Shown in pieces: positions 7,755 to 15,347 of a DNA stretch of 43,915 bases; positions within the stretch are counted from its first letter, which is position 1, and each line of letters starts with the position of its first letter. The DNA is from an uncultured Clostridia bacterium (GTDB taxonomy: Bacteria > Bacillota > Clostridia > TANB77 > CAG-508), in contig CANQEM010000010.1 in NCBI GenBank assembly GCA_947594935.1, forward strand, positions 1 through 43,915. The letters are read 5' to 3'. The translations under genes were made by a program, and so were the position numbers. The notes under the pieces were generated by a model. That model saw only the letters and a list, made by a program, of their open reading frames with translations. It was not told the origin of the DNA and made no database searches.

Positions 7755-8873
7755 ATGCTTAAACCAGAATTAGGAATTTATATACATATTCCTTTTTGTG
7801 TGCGAAAATGTTTATATTGTGATTTTGTATCTTTTCCAAATTGTGAAAAATACTATAAAAAATACATAGACAAGCTAATAGAAGAAATTAAACATGAAAA
7901 AGAATTGATTGCAAAATATAATGTTACAACTATTTACATCGGCGGAGGCACACCATCAATAATAAATGCAGAAGATATTAAAAGAATAATGGATGAACTT
8001 AATTTTAAGAAAGTAGAAGCAACAATTGAAGTAAACCCAGGAACAGTAACAAAGGAAAAGTTAGAAATATACAAAAATTGCGGAATAAACAGATTAAGCA
8101 TAGGGTTACAAACAACAAATGATAAATTATTGAAAACAATTGGGAGAATACACACATATCAAGATTTTAAAAACACATATAAATTTGCAAGAGAAGTTGG
8201 CTTTAATAATATAAATGTAGATTTAATGATTGGGTTGCCTAATCAAAAAATAGAAGATGTAAAAAGTAGTTTAAATGAGCTTATAAACCTAAAACCAGAA
8301 CATATTTCAGTTTATTCTTTAATAGTAGAGCCAGAAACGCAAATGGAAAAACTAATTGAAGAAAATAAACTTGAATTGCCGTCAGAAGAAGCGGAAAGAA
8401 CTCAATATCACTATGTAAAAAACACATTAGAACTAGCTGGATATGAACACTATGAAATATCCAACTTTTCATTACCTCAGAAAAAATCAAAACATAACTG
8501 GAATTGTTGGGAGCAAAAAGAATATATCGGCTTTGGAGTGGCAGCACACTCATATATAGATAAAAAAAGATATTCTAATACAAGCAACCTAGAAGAATAT
8601 TTAAGCAACAATTTTGAAAAAATCAAAACATTGCATGAAGTGCAAGATATTGCAGACCAAGAAAAAGAATATATGATGTTAGGACTAAGAAAATTAGAAG
8701 GTGTACACATAGTAAAATTCAAAGAAAAATTCGGTCAAAATCCGCTGTTTTTATTCAGAACTGAACTTGAAAAACTAGTAAAACAAGGCTTGATAGAGGT
8801 CAACCTTGATAATATAATCTTAACATCAAAAGGCTTAGACTTAGCAAATTTAGTATGGGAAGAATTTGTATAG
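7755..8873 (+). CDS. hemW: radical SAM heme chaperone HemW
   Basis: HemW is a radical-SAM protein related to HemN that acts as a heme chaperone rather than a coproporphyrinogen oxidase. The 372-residue sequence has CVRKCLYC at 15-22, the three-cysteine [4Fe-4S] motif followed directly by DF. HemN has an extra Cys there. IGGGTPS and the SAM-binding EVNPGT and RLSIGLQT blocks follow, and a HemN_C-type winged domain is near the end. The ATG at 7755 follows AGGGGTGAT ten bases after the whiA stop; the frame extends upstream into whiA without a usable start. Its place next to whiA and prmC suggests one operon. Confidence 0.92.
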   Translation: MLKPELGIYIHIPFCVRKCLYCDFVSFPNCEKYYKKYIDKLIEEIKHEKELIAKYNVTTIYIGGGTPSIINAEDIKRIMDELNFKKVEATIEVNPGTVTKEKLEIYKNCGINRLSIGLQTTNDKLLKTIGRIHTYQDFKNTYKFAREVGFNNINVDLMIGLPNQKIEDVKSSLNELINLKPEHISVYSLIVEPETQMEKLIEENKLELPSEEAERTQYHYVKNTLELAGYEHYEISNFSLPQKKSKHNWNCWEQKEYIGFGVAAHSYIDKKRYSNTSNLEEYLSNNFEKIKTLHEVQDIADQEKEYMMLGLRKLEGVHIVKFKEKFGQNPLFLFRTELEKLVKQGLIEVNLDNIILTSKGLDLANLVWEEFV

Positions 8874-8884
8874 GAGATGATTAA

Positions 8885-10159
8885 ATGGAAAATGAAGCAA
8901 AAAAGACGTTGGAATGGCGAAAATTAGATAATTCAGCAAAACTTTTCCCAATGTCTGCTGGAAAGAAATATAGCACAGTGTTCCGATTATCAGCAGTTTT
9001 AAAAGAAAAAATAAAACCTGATTTATTAGAACAAGCAGTAGAAATGGCTCTTGAAAAATACAAATCTTTCCGAGTAAAAATGAAAAATGGCTTTTTCTGG
9101 AACTACTTAGAACATAACTCAAAAAAGCCAATAATTGAAGAGGAAAGAGACTATCCTTGCCAATATATTAACCCAAACACAAACAATCAATATTTGTTCA
9201 AAGTAACATATTTTGATGTAAAAATAAATATTGACATATTCCACTCTTTAACAGATGGAAATAGTGGAGCACAATTTTTCAAAGAAATCATCTATAACTA
9301 TTTAGAAATTGCACATCCAGAGGACTTCCAAGAAGAACTAAGAACTTATAGAAAAGTTGAATACACACTTGAAGACAGCTATATAAAAAATTTTGATAAA
9401 AAAGCCAAAAACAACAACTCATCTAAAAAAGCTTACCTATTAAAAGGCGGAAAACTAAAACTAGGAGCAGTTTCAGCAATACATGAAATAATAGATTTAA
9501 ACGCATTAAAAGAAGAAGCTAAAAAACATGATTGCACTATAACTCAATATTTAACATCAGTTCTAATATATAGCATATATAAAGTGAACTTTATGAACAC
9601 AAAAAATAGACCAATAAAAATCTGCATACCAGTAAATTTAAAAAAATATTTCCCATCAGAAACAATTACAAATTTCTTTTCATATATCACAATTGAAGCT
9701 GAAATGGAAAAATTTCAATTAAATACATTTGATAAAATTCTAGAATTTGTAAAAAAAGAATTCAATAAAAAATTGACACAAGAAGAGATAAATAAAACAA
9801 TGTCTGGAAATGTAAAACTAGGAATAAACCCATTTATAAAAGCAATTCCGCTATTCTTGAAAAGACCAATTGTTAGGTTAAGCTATATAGAAATCAGAAA
9901 ATACACAACAATGACTTTGTCAAATATCGGAAGAATTGGTATTATTGGAAAATACCAAAAATATATTGATAAATTTCTTATGCTAATTGCACCTGAACAA
10001 GCAGAAAAGATAAAATGCTCAGCATGTTCTTATGAAAATAAACTTACTGTAACTTTCACATCAATTTTAAATAACAATAAAATAGAAAAATTTTTCTGCC
10101 AATTCCTGCAAAATGCTGGAATTGCTGTGAAAATTGAAAGTAATGGAGTTAACCCATAG
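8885..10159 (+). CDS. condensation-domain-type acyltransferase (alcohol acetyltransferase-like)
   Basis: A 424-residue member of the chloramphenicol-acetyltransferase/condensation superfamily, similar in layout to PapA, WS/DGAT and the clostridial alcohol acetyltransferase-like proteins. The catalytic block is H120-SLT-D124-G125, the HxxxDG of the superfamily; the first His of the fuller HHxxxDG is Phe. It would transfer an acyl group from a CoA or carrier thioester to a hydroxyl or amine; acceptor and donor are unknown. It starts 11 bases after hemW, with AGGAGATGA as SD. The next gene is a membrane protein, followed by TetR and an acyl-CoA ligase, suggesting acyl-lipid metabolism. Confidence 0.75.
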   Translation: MENEAKKTLEWRKLDNSAKLFPMSAGKKYSTVFRLSAVLKEKIKPDLLEQAVEMALEKYKSFRVKMKNGFFWNYLEHNSKKPIIEEERDYPCQYINPNTNNQYLFKVTYFDVKINIDIFHSLTDGNSGAQFFKEIIYNYLEIAHPEDFQEELRTYRKVEYTLEDSYIKNFDKKAKNNNSSKKAYLLKGGKLKLGAVSAIHEIIDLNALKEEAKKHDCTITQYLTSVLIYSIYKVNFMNTKNRPIKICIPVNLKKYFPSETITNFFSYITIEAEMEKFQLNTFDKILEFVKKEFNKKLTQEEINKTMSGNVKLGINPFIKAIPLFLKRPIVRLSYIEIRKYTTMTLSNIGRIGIIGKYQKYIDKFLMLIAPEQAEKIKCSACSYENKLTVTFTSILNNNKIEKFFCQFLQNAGIAVKIESNGVNP

Positions 10160-10171
10160 AAGGAGAAATGT

Positions 10172-10735
10172 ATGCTATATCCACAAAAATTAAATAGAGA
10201 AAAAGGAGACTTGATTGTAAAAATTTTTATTGGAATATCAATCATAGTAGCATTGCTATTAGTTGTAATTAACAGCATTGTCACACCAGATATTCAATGG
10301 GCAGGTCTAGCAAATGCTGGAATTATATATATTTGGATAACTGTAATTTATTCAATTCGTAGAAACAGCAATATCGCAACACATGTTTTAATTCAAGCAA
10401 TTTCAATATCGTTGCTCACTTTCTATATTGATTACAAAACAGGATTTAAAAGGTGGTCAATAAATATTTCAATACCAATTATTATAATGGTAGCAAATAT
10501 AACAATGTTGATTTTAACAATTATAAGCCATAAAAGATATATACGTTATGCAATTTGCCAATTACTAATATGTTTGCTTAGTTTAATTCCAATATTTTTT
10601 ATATATGAAAATCTAATCGCTAATAAAATTCTTAGTTATATTGCAACAGCTGTGTGCTTCTTAAATTTTTTATTGACAATTTGTCTATCTGCAAGAGAGG
10701 TAAAAGAAGCTGTCAGTAGGAAATTTCATGTTTAA
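10172..10735 (+). CDS. multi-pass membrane protein (DUF6320-like)
   Basis: A 187-residue integral membrane protein with about five or six hydrophobic helices and short charged loops. An N-terminal cytoplasmic segment (YPQKLNREKGDL) precedes the first helix. Small proteins of this type often follow condensation-type acyltransferase genes in Clostridia; I recall them as DUF6320, without certainty. It starts 12 bases after the acyltransferase gene, with AGAAGGAGA as SD. Its role may be to hold or supply the lipid substrate of that enzyme, which is an inference from linkage only. No catalytic motif is visible. Confidence 0.65.
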   Translation: MLYPQKLNREKGDLIVKIFIGISIIVALLLVVINSIVTPDIQWAGLANAGIIYIWITVIYSIRRNSNIATHVLIQAISISLLTFYIDYKTGFKRWSINISIPIIIMVANITMLILTIISHKRYIRYAICQLLICLLSLIPIFFIYENLIANKILSYIATAVCFLNFLLTICLSAREVKEAVSRKFHV

Positions 10736-10784
10736 AAGGAAAAAATAAAAAACCGAACACACCGTACAAAAATGTGCAAAAGCA

Positions 10785-10813
10785 TTGCAATTATATTTAA
10801 TTATTTATATAAT
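10785..10813 (+). promoter_or_regulatory. sigma-A promoter for the tetR-acyl-CoA ligase pair, with a possible operator
   Basis: TTGCAA at 10785-10790 and TATAAT at 10808-10813, 17-base spacer. The spacer and -10 contain an inverted repeat, TTATAT (10791-10796) and ATATAA (10807-10812), which could be the TetR operator. In such AT-rich DNA the symmetry may be chance. Confidence 0.65.
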
Positions 10814-10847
10814 GTGAAAGATATAGGGGTAAGAAAGGATTTTTAGT

Positions 10848-11429
10848 ATGAATAAAACCAAAAGAAAAATATTTGAAACTTCAATGAAACTGTTTGCTGA
10901 GAAGGGGTATGATGCAACCAGCATAGAGGATATAACAGCAAATGTTGGTGTTGCAAAAGGAACATTATACTATCATTTTTCAAGTAAGGAAGAAATCTTT
11001 AATTTCTTAATTGAAGAAGGAATTAAGTTGTTGCAAAATAGCATAGACATCAAAACCGCAAAATTTAATAATTATATAGATAAAATAAAAGCAATTGTTT
11101 TAATTCAAATAAAAATCGTAGCAAAATATGAAGATATAATTGCAATTTTGCTAAGTCAATTCTATGGTAAAGAAGCTAGAAATCAAAGATGCCAAACTCT
11201 TATATACGAATATATCAATAAAATCGAACAAATTGTAGCAGAAGGAATTAAAGCAGGAGCAATTAAAAAAGGAAATGCGAAAGCAATTGCATCTGAAATA
11301 TATGCTCTAATCTGTTCAAGTTTAGTATATAAACTAAGAAATCAAGAAACTTTTGATGTAATGACATTATTCAAAGAATATGAAGGAACTGTTATTGAAG
11401 GATTGAAAGAGAAGGAGTTAGGAAAATGA
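10848..11429 (+). CDS. TetR/AcrR-family transcriptional regulator
   Basis: A 193-residue one-component repressor. The N-terminal helix-turn-helix covers about residues 5-47, with the typical FAEKGYDATSIEDI, VGVAKGTLYYHF and KEEIF marks. The C-terminal ligand-binding domain is divergent. Its stop overlaps the start of the acyl-CoA ligase by four bases (ATGA), so regulator and ligase are co-translated. By analogy with FadR-type TetR repressors it may sense a long-chain acyl-CoA and control this pair; that is an inference from position. Confidence 0.88.
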   Translation: MNKTKRKIFETSMKLFAEKGYDATSIEDITANVGVAKGTLYYHFSSKEEIFNFLIEEGIKLLQNSIDIKTAKFNNYIDKIKAIVLIQIKIVAKYEDIIAILLSQFYGKEARNQRCQTLIYEYINKIEQIVAEGIKAGAIKKGNAKAIASEIYALICSSLVYKLRNQETFDVMTLFKEYEGTVIEGLKEKELGK

Positions 11430-13138
11430 GAGAACCAATACACAAATTCGATAAATACACAGATTTAAAAGATATGCTAAAAAAATCAAAAGAGAAATTT
11501 GGAGATAAAACTGCATATATATTAAAAACAGAAAAAGAGGGAGAGTTCAAAAATATTACATATCGTGAATTCATAGACCAAGTTGATAGTTTAGGTACTA
11601 AGCTAGTTGATATGGGGCTAAAAGGAAAACGCATATCTGTAATAGGCGAAAACCGTTATGAATGGGGAGTTGCATATTTATCAGTTGTTACTGGAACAGG
11701 TATAGTAGTACCACTTGATAAAGCTTTACCAGCTAACGAAATTGAAAGTTTAATTTTACGTTCAGAAGTAGAGGCTATTTTTTATTCAAGCAAATATGAC
11801 GAAATTATGCAGAACTTGAAGGAAAAAGGTAACACAAATATTAAATACTTTATTTCAATGGACCTAGAAGAAAATAAAAATGGCATTTATTCTATGCACC
11901 AATTAGAAAGAGAAGGAAAAGAACTATTAGAAAAAGGCAATACTGAATTTGTAAATGCAGAAATAAACTCAGAAGAAATGCAAATCATGTTATTCACATC
12001 TGGAACAACTTCAATATCAAAAGCAGTAATGCTATCACATAAAAACATTGTATCAAACATCATGGACATTGCAGCAACAATTGAATTAAATGAAAAAGAT
12101 ATTATGCTTTCATTTTTACCTTTACACCATACTTTTGAATCAACTGTTGGATTTTTATATCCAATTTCAAAAGGTTGCTCAATAGCTTTTTGCGAAGGAA
12201 TTAGGCATATTGCACAAAATGTAAAGGAATTTCAAATAACAGCAGTAATATCTGTACCAGCTCTTTTTGAAGGGATATATAAGCAAATTAAGAAAGGAAT
12301 ACAGAAAAAAGGCAAGTGGGAAACAGTTCAAAAAGGTATTAAAATCAGTAATTTCCTTCTTAAATTCGGAATTGATATTAGGAAAAAATTATTCCATGAA
12401 GTACATGAAAATTTAGGTGGACATTTAAGGCTTCTAGTTGCTGGTGGTGCAGCCTTTGACCCAGAAATTGAAAAAGGTTTCATTGATTTAGGCTTTAAAA
12501 CATATCAAGGTTATGGTTTAACAGAGACTTCACCAGTTGTAGCGGCAGAAGATGATAAATATACGAGGTTAGGTTCAATAGGAAAAGCATTCCCAAGCCT
12601 TGATGTAAAAATCTTAGAACCAGATGAAGAAGGAATTGGGGAACTAATGGTAAAAGGACCAACAGTTATGATGGGCTATTATAACAATGAAGAAGCTACA
12701 AGAGAAGTGCTTGAACCAGATGGATGGTTCCATACAGGTGACTTAGCTAGAATAGATAAAGACGGATATATATTTATCACAGGAAGAAAGAAATATGTTA
12801 TCGTATTACAAAACGGAAAAAATATTTTCCCAGAAGAGCTTGAAATACTTATCAATAAAATTGAAGGTGTAAAAGAGAGCTTTGTATACGGAAAGCCAGA
12901 TGGCAAAGATTTTAAGATATGTGCAAAAATTGTTTATGATAAAGATTTATTCCAAGAAGTTTATAACTTAGAAAATGAAAATGAAATCAAAGAAAAAATT
13001 TGGCAAGAAGTTAAAAAAATCAACAAAACTATGCCAGCATATAAATATGTAAGGGAAATATCCGTAACAGATAAAGAACTTATTAAAACTACCACACAAA
13101 AAATTAAAAGGCATGAAGAAATGAAAACCATAGCATAG
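11426..13138 (+). CDS. long-chain fatty acid-CoA ligase (AMP-binding family)
   Basis: A 570-residue ANL-superfamily enzyme that activates a carboxylic acid to an acyl-adenylate and then a thioester. The P-loop is TSGTTSISK at 191-199 (TSGTTGxPK in most members). YGLTET at 363-368, GWFHTGD in the hinge region and the KYVIVLQNGKNIFPEELE C-terminal lid are all present. The length and the MGLKGKRISVIGENRYEW segment fit FadD-like long-chain acyl-CoA synthetases. It overlaps the tetR stop by four bases. Together with the upstream condensation-type acyltransferase it could supply acyl-CoA for lipid acylation. The chain length cannot be told. Confidence 0.88.
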   Translation: MREPIHKFDKYTDLKDMLKKSKEKFGDKTAYILKTEKEGEFKNITYREFIDQVDSLGTKLVDMGLKGKRISVIGENRYEWGVAYLSVVTGTGIVVPLDKALPANEIESLILRSEVEAIFYSSKYDEIMQNLKEKGNTNIKYFISMDLEENKNGIYSMHQLEREGKELLEKGNTEFVNAEINSEEMQIMLFTSGTTSISKAVMLSHKNIVSNIMDIAATIELNEKDIMLSFLPLHHTFESTVGFLYPISKGCSIAFCEGIRHIAQNVKEFQITAVISVPALFEGIYKQIKKGIQKKGKWETVQKGIKISNFLLKFGIDIRKKLFHEVHENLGGHLRLLVAGGAAFDPEIEKGFIDLGFKTYQGYGLTETSPVVAAEDDKYTRLGSIGKAFPSLDVKILEPDEEGIGELMVKGPTVMMGYYNNEEATREVLEPDGWFHTGDLARIDKDGYIFITGRKKYVIVLQNGKNIFPEELEILINKIEGVKESFVYGKPDGKDFKICAKIVYDKDLFQEVYNLENENEIKEKIWQEVKKINKTMPAYKYVREISVTDKELIKTTTQKIKRHEEMKTIA

Positions 13139-13223
13139 TAAACTTTGAAAGATTTGTCGAAAATGTTACAAAATTGTAATATTTTTGTAACAAAAATGTA
13201 AAATAAAAAAATAAAAAAGATAC

Positions 13224-13252
13224 TTGTAGTTTTTTGTAAATTCGTGTATAAT
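13224..13252 (+). promoter_or_regulatory. sigma-A promoter for the 13306 gene
   Basis: TTGTAG at 13224-13229 and TATAAT at 13247-13252 with 17 bases between. It precedes an AAGGAGGT SD and the GTG start at 13306. Confidence 0.7.
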
Positions 13253-13305
13253 AAAAAGTGAAATAAAAAAAGCAATCAATCAGATGATGAAGGAGGTAGT
13301 TTACA

Positions 13306-14187
13306 GTGTCTAAATCTGGCATAGTAAACGTGAGGATGGTAATCACGGAAGAAAAAATTTTATCAAACATAGATAAAGTACAAAAATTGATAAACCCAAA
13401 CAGCAAAAAGCAAATTGTACAATTAGAAGAAGATACATATTTCAAGGATATGGTAGAATCTATAAAAACATACTTAAATGAGTATCCAAAGAAAAAGAAC
13501 TTCCCAAGTAGTGTATATAATGCTGCTTACGAGTTGGTAGAATATGCAACAAACCAATTTGAAGAAAACACAAAGAAGATAGAAGAACTAATTCGTCAAA
13601 GAGAAGAAAACATTGCTTTGGCAAGCCAACTAAAAGATTTGCTTGATGTAGTTCAAGACAAAGAAAAAGACTGGAAAGAACAAGTAAAACAAGCAGAAGC
13701 AAACTTCGCAGAAGATATAATTGACACATTGCACATTATAGGAAAATCAAAAACAGATGAATCAGAAAATTATCAAGATGCAGTTAAATTGATAAATGCA
13801 AGAATAAACAACCTAGAATCAAACTTACATATTGAAATCGACATGGAAAGAATTGAAGATAGGTCAAAAGCATTAAGTTATATCGGAATAGAAGTAGCAG
13901 ATGCCTTAAAATCAATACCTACACCAATTACAATACCAACACAAGAAGTTGAAAAACAAGAAAAAGTTGCAAAAGTAGAAAAAGTAGAGCAAGTAGCAGA
14001 AAATAATAAGCAAGAAGAAGTACCACAACAAGAAGAACAAAATTATCAAGAACAAACTACTTTTGAAGTTAAACCATCATTATGGCAAAGAATTAAAAAC
14101 AGCAAATTGGTTAGAGGCATTAGATATGTATTAAAAATAAAAGTTGTTCTAGATTGCCCAGCTTTACCAGAAGGCAGAGGAGAATAA
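13306..14187 (+). CDS. uncharacterised coiled-coil protein upstream of mreB/mbl
   Basis: I do not recognise this 293-residue protein. It is soluble and mostly helical, with predicted coiled coil around residues 85-140. A flexible Glu/Gln/Lys/Val-rich linker follows at roughly 205-255. It ends in a short conserved-looking C-terminal piece (SLWQRIKNSKLV, then KIKVVLDCP). That tail resembles part of the small protein at 16805 (FWQKFKNF, then EIKVVLTP). The GTG start is fixed by AAGGAGG at a good distance. A terminator follows, so it is probably monocistronic. The modular plan resembles a cytoskeletal adaptor, but no function is assigned. Confidence 0.65.
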   Translation: MSKSGIVNVRMVITEEKILSNIDKVQKLINPNSKKQIVQLEEDTYFKDMVESIKTYLNEYPKKKNFPSSVYNAAYELVEYATNQFEENTKKIEELIRQREENIALASQLKDLLDVVQDKEKDWKEQVKQAEANFAEDIIDTLHIIGKSKTDESENYQDAVKLINARINNLESNLHIEIDMERIEDRSKALSYIGIEVADALKSIPTPITIPTQEVEKQEKVAKVEKVEQVAENNKQEEVPQQEEQNYQEQTTFEVKPSLWQRIKNSKLVRGIRYVLKIKVVLDCPALPEGRGE

Positions 14188-14195
14188 AAATAGTT

Positions 14196-14226
14196 AAAAA
14201 CCTTAGTTAAAAGCTAAGGTTTTTTT
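14196..14226 (+). terminator. intrinsic terminator after the 13306 gene
   Basis: AAACCTTAG (14198-14206) pairs with CTAAGGTTT (14214-14222), followed by a T-run. Confidence 0.88.
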
Positions 14227-14248
14227 AGTAAAAATTTATACAAAACTA

Positions 14249-14277
14249 TTGCCAAATCAAAAAAAATGTAATATAAT
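14249..14277 (+). promoter_or_regulatory. sigma-A promoter for mreB/mbl-mtaB
   Basis: TTGCCA at 14249-14254 and TATAAT at 14272-14277, 17-base spacer, upstream of the TTG start at 14333. Confidence 0.7.
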
Positions 14278-14332
14278 TGCAATACAATTGTAACGAAAAT
14301 GAAAAATATAATATAAGTGGAGGGGAAGAATA

Positions 14333-15334
14333 TTGAAATTTGGTCAAGATGTAGGAATTGATTTAGGAACAGCTACTGTTATTGTATATGTAAAAGGTAA
14401 AGGCATTGTTTTAAGAGAACCATCAGTTGTTGCTGTTAATAATAATACTGGTGAAGTTTTGGCAGTTGGTGGCGAAGCAAGAAGAATGTTAGGAAGAACA
14501 CCAGGAAACATTGTTGCAACAAGGCCTTTAAGAGATGGCGTAATTTCAAATTACACAGTAACAGAAAAAATGCTAAAACATTTTATAGGAAAAGTTTGTG
14601 GAAAATTTATTTTTGCACCAAGAATTATGATTTGTATCCCTTCACAAGTAACAGAAGTAGAAAAAAAGGCAGTTATAGATGCAGCAACACAAGCAGGTGC
14701 AAGAAAAGTGTACTTAATAGAAGAACCAATTGCAGCAGCAATTGGAGCTGGAATTGATATTGCTAAACCATGTGGAAACATGGTAGTTGATATTGGCGGT
14801 GGAACAACAGACATTGCAGTTATTTCACTTGGCGGTTCTGTTGTAAGCTCATCAATAAAAGTAGCAGGAGACAAATTTGATGAATATATCGTAAAATATA
14901 TTAAGAAAAAGCATAACATTGTTATTGGAGAAAGAACAGCAGAAGACTTAAAAGTAAATATAGGATGTGTATATCCAAAAATACAAGATTCAGAAATGGA
15001 TATTAGAGGACGTGATTTAACAACAGGTCTACCAAAAACTATAACTATTCATTCAAGTGAAATGCTAGAAGCTTTGATAGAACCAGCTATGATGATTGTA
15101 GATGCAGTTCATGGTGTATTAGAAAAAACACCACCAGAACTAGCAGCAGATATTAGTGATAAAGGAATATACATGACAGGTGGCGGATGCTTAATTGATG
15201 GCTTAGATAAATTATTACAAGAAAAAACAGGAATAAATGTTATGATAGCACAAGACACTGTATCATGTGTTGCACTTGGAACTGGAAAAGCATTAGAAAA
15301 CTTAGATGCCTTAGATGGAAAAACAAAAAGATAA
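14333..15334 (+). CDS. mreB: rod-shape-determining actin homologue MreB/Mbl
   Basis: A 333-residue bacterial actin that polymerises on the inner face of the membrane and guides side-wall peptidoglycan synthesis. The phosphate-1 motif GIDLGTATV is near the N-terminus, the phosphate-2 motif DIGGGTTDIAV is central, and the adenosine motif MTGGGCLIDGL is near the C-terminus. The start is TTG at 14333 after a GGAGGGG SD. No mreC or mreD follows, so it may be the Mbl or MreBH-type paralogue rather than the mreBCD member. The next gene, mtaB, begins 13 bases downstream. Confidence 0.92.
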   Translation: MKFGQDVGIDLGTATVIVYVKGKGIVLREPSVVAVNNNTGEVLAVGGEARRMLGRTPGNIVATRPLRDGVISNYTVTEKMLKHFIGKVCGKFIFAPRIMICIPSQVTEVEKKAVIDAATQAGARKVYLIEEPIAAAIGAGIDIAKPCGNMVVDIGGGTTDIAVISLGGSVVSSSIKVAGDKFDEYIVKYIKKKHNIVIGERTAEDLKVNIGCVYPKIQDSEMDIRGRDLTTGLPKTITIHSSEMLEALIEPAMMIVDAVHGVLEKTPPELAADISDKGIYMTGGGCLIDGLDKLLQEKTGINVMIAQDTVSCVALGTGKALENLDALDGKTKR

Positions 15335-15347
15335 AGGTAATAGAAAA

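Noticed and set aside
10791..10812. TetR operator as a firm call
   Set aside because: The TTATAT/ATATAA symmetry is short and made only of A and T in AT-rich DNA, so it is mentioned only as a possibility with the promoter.
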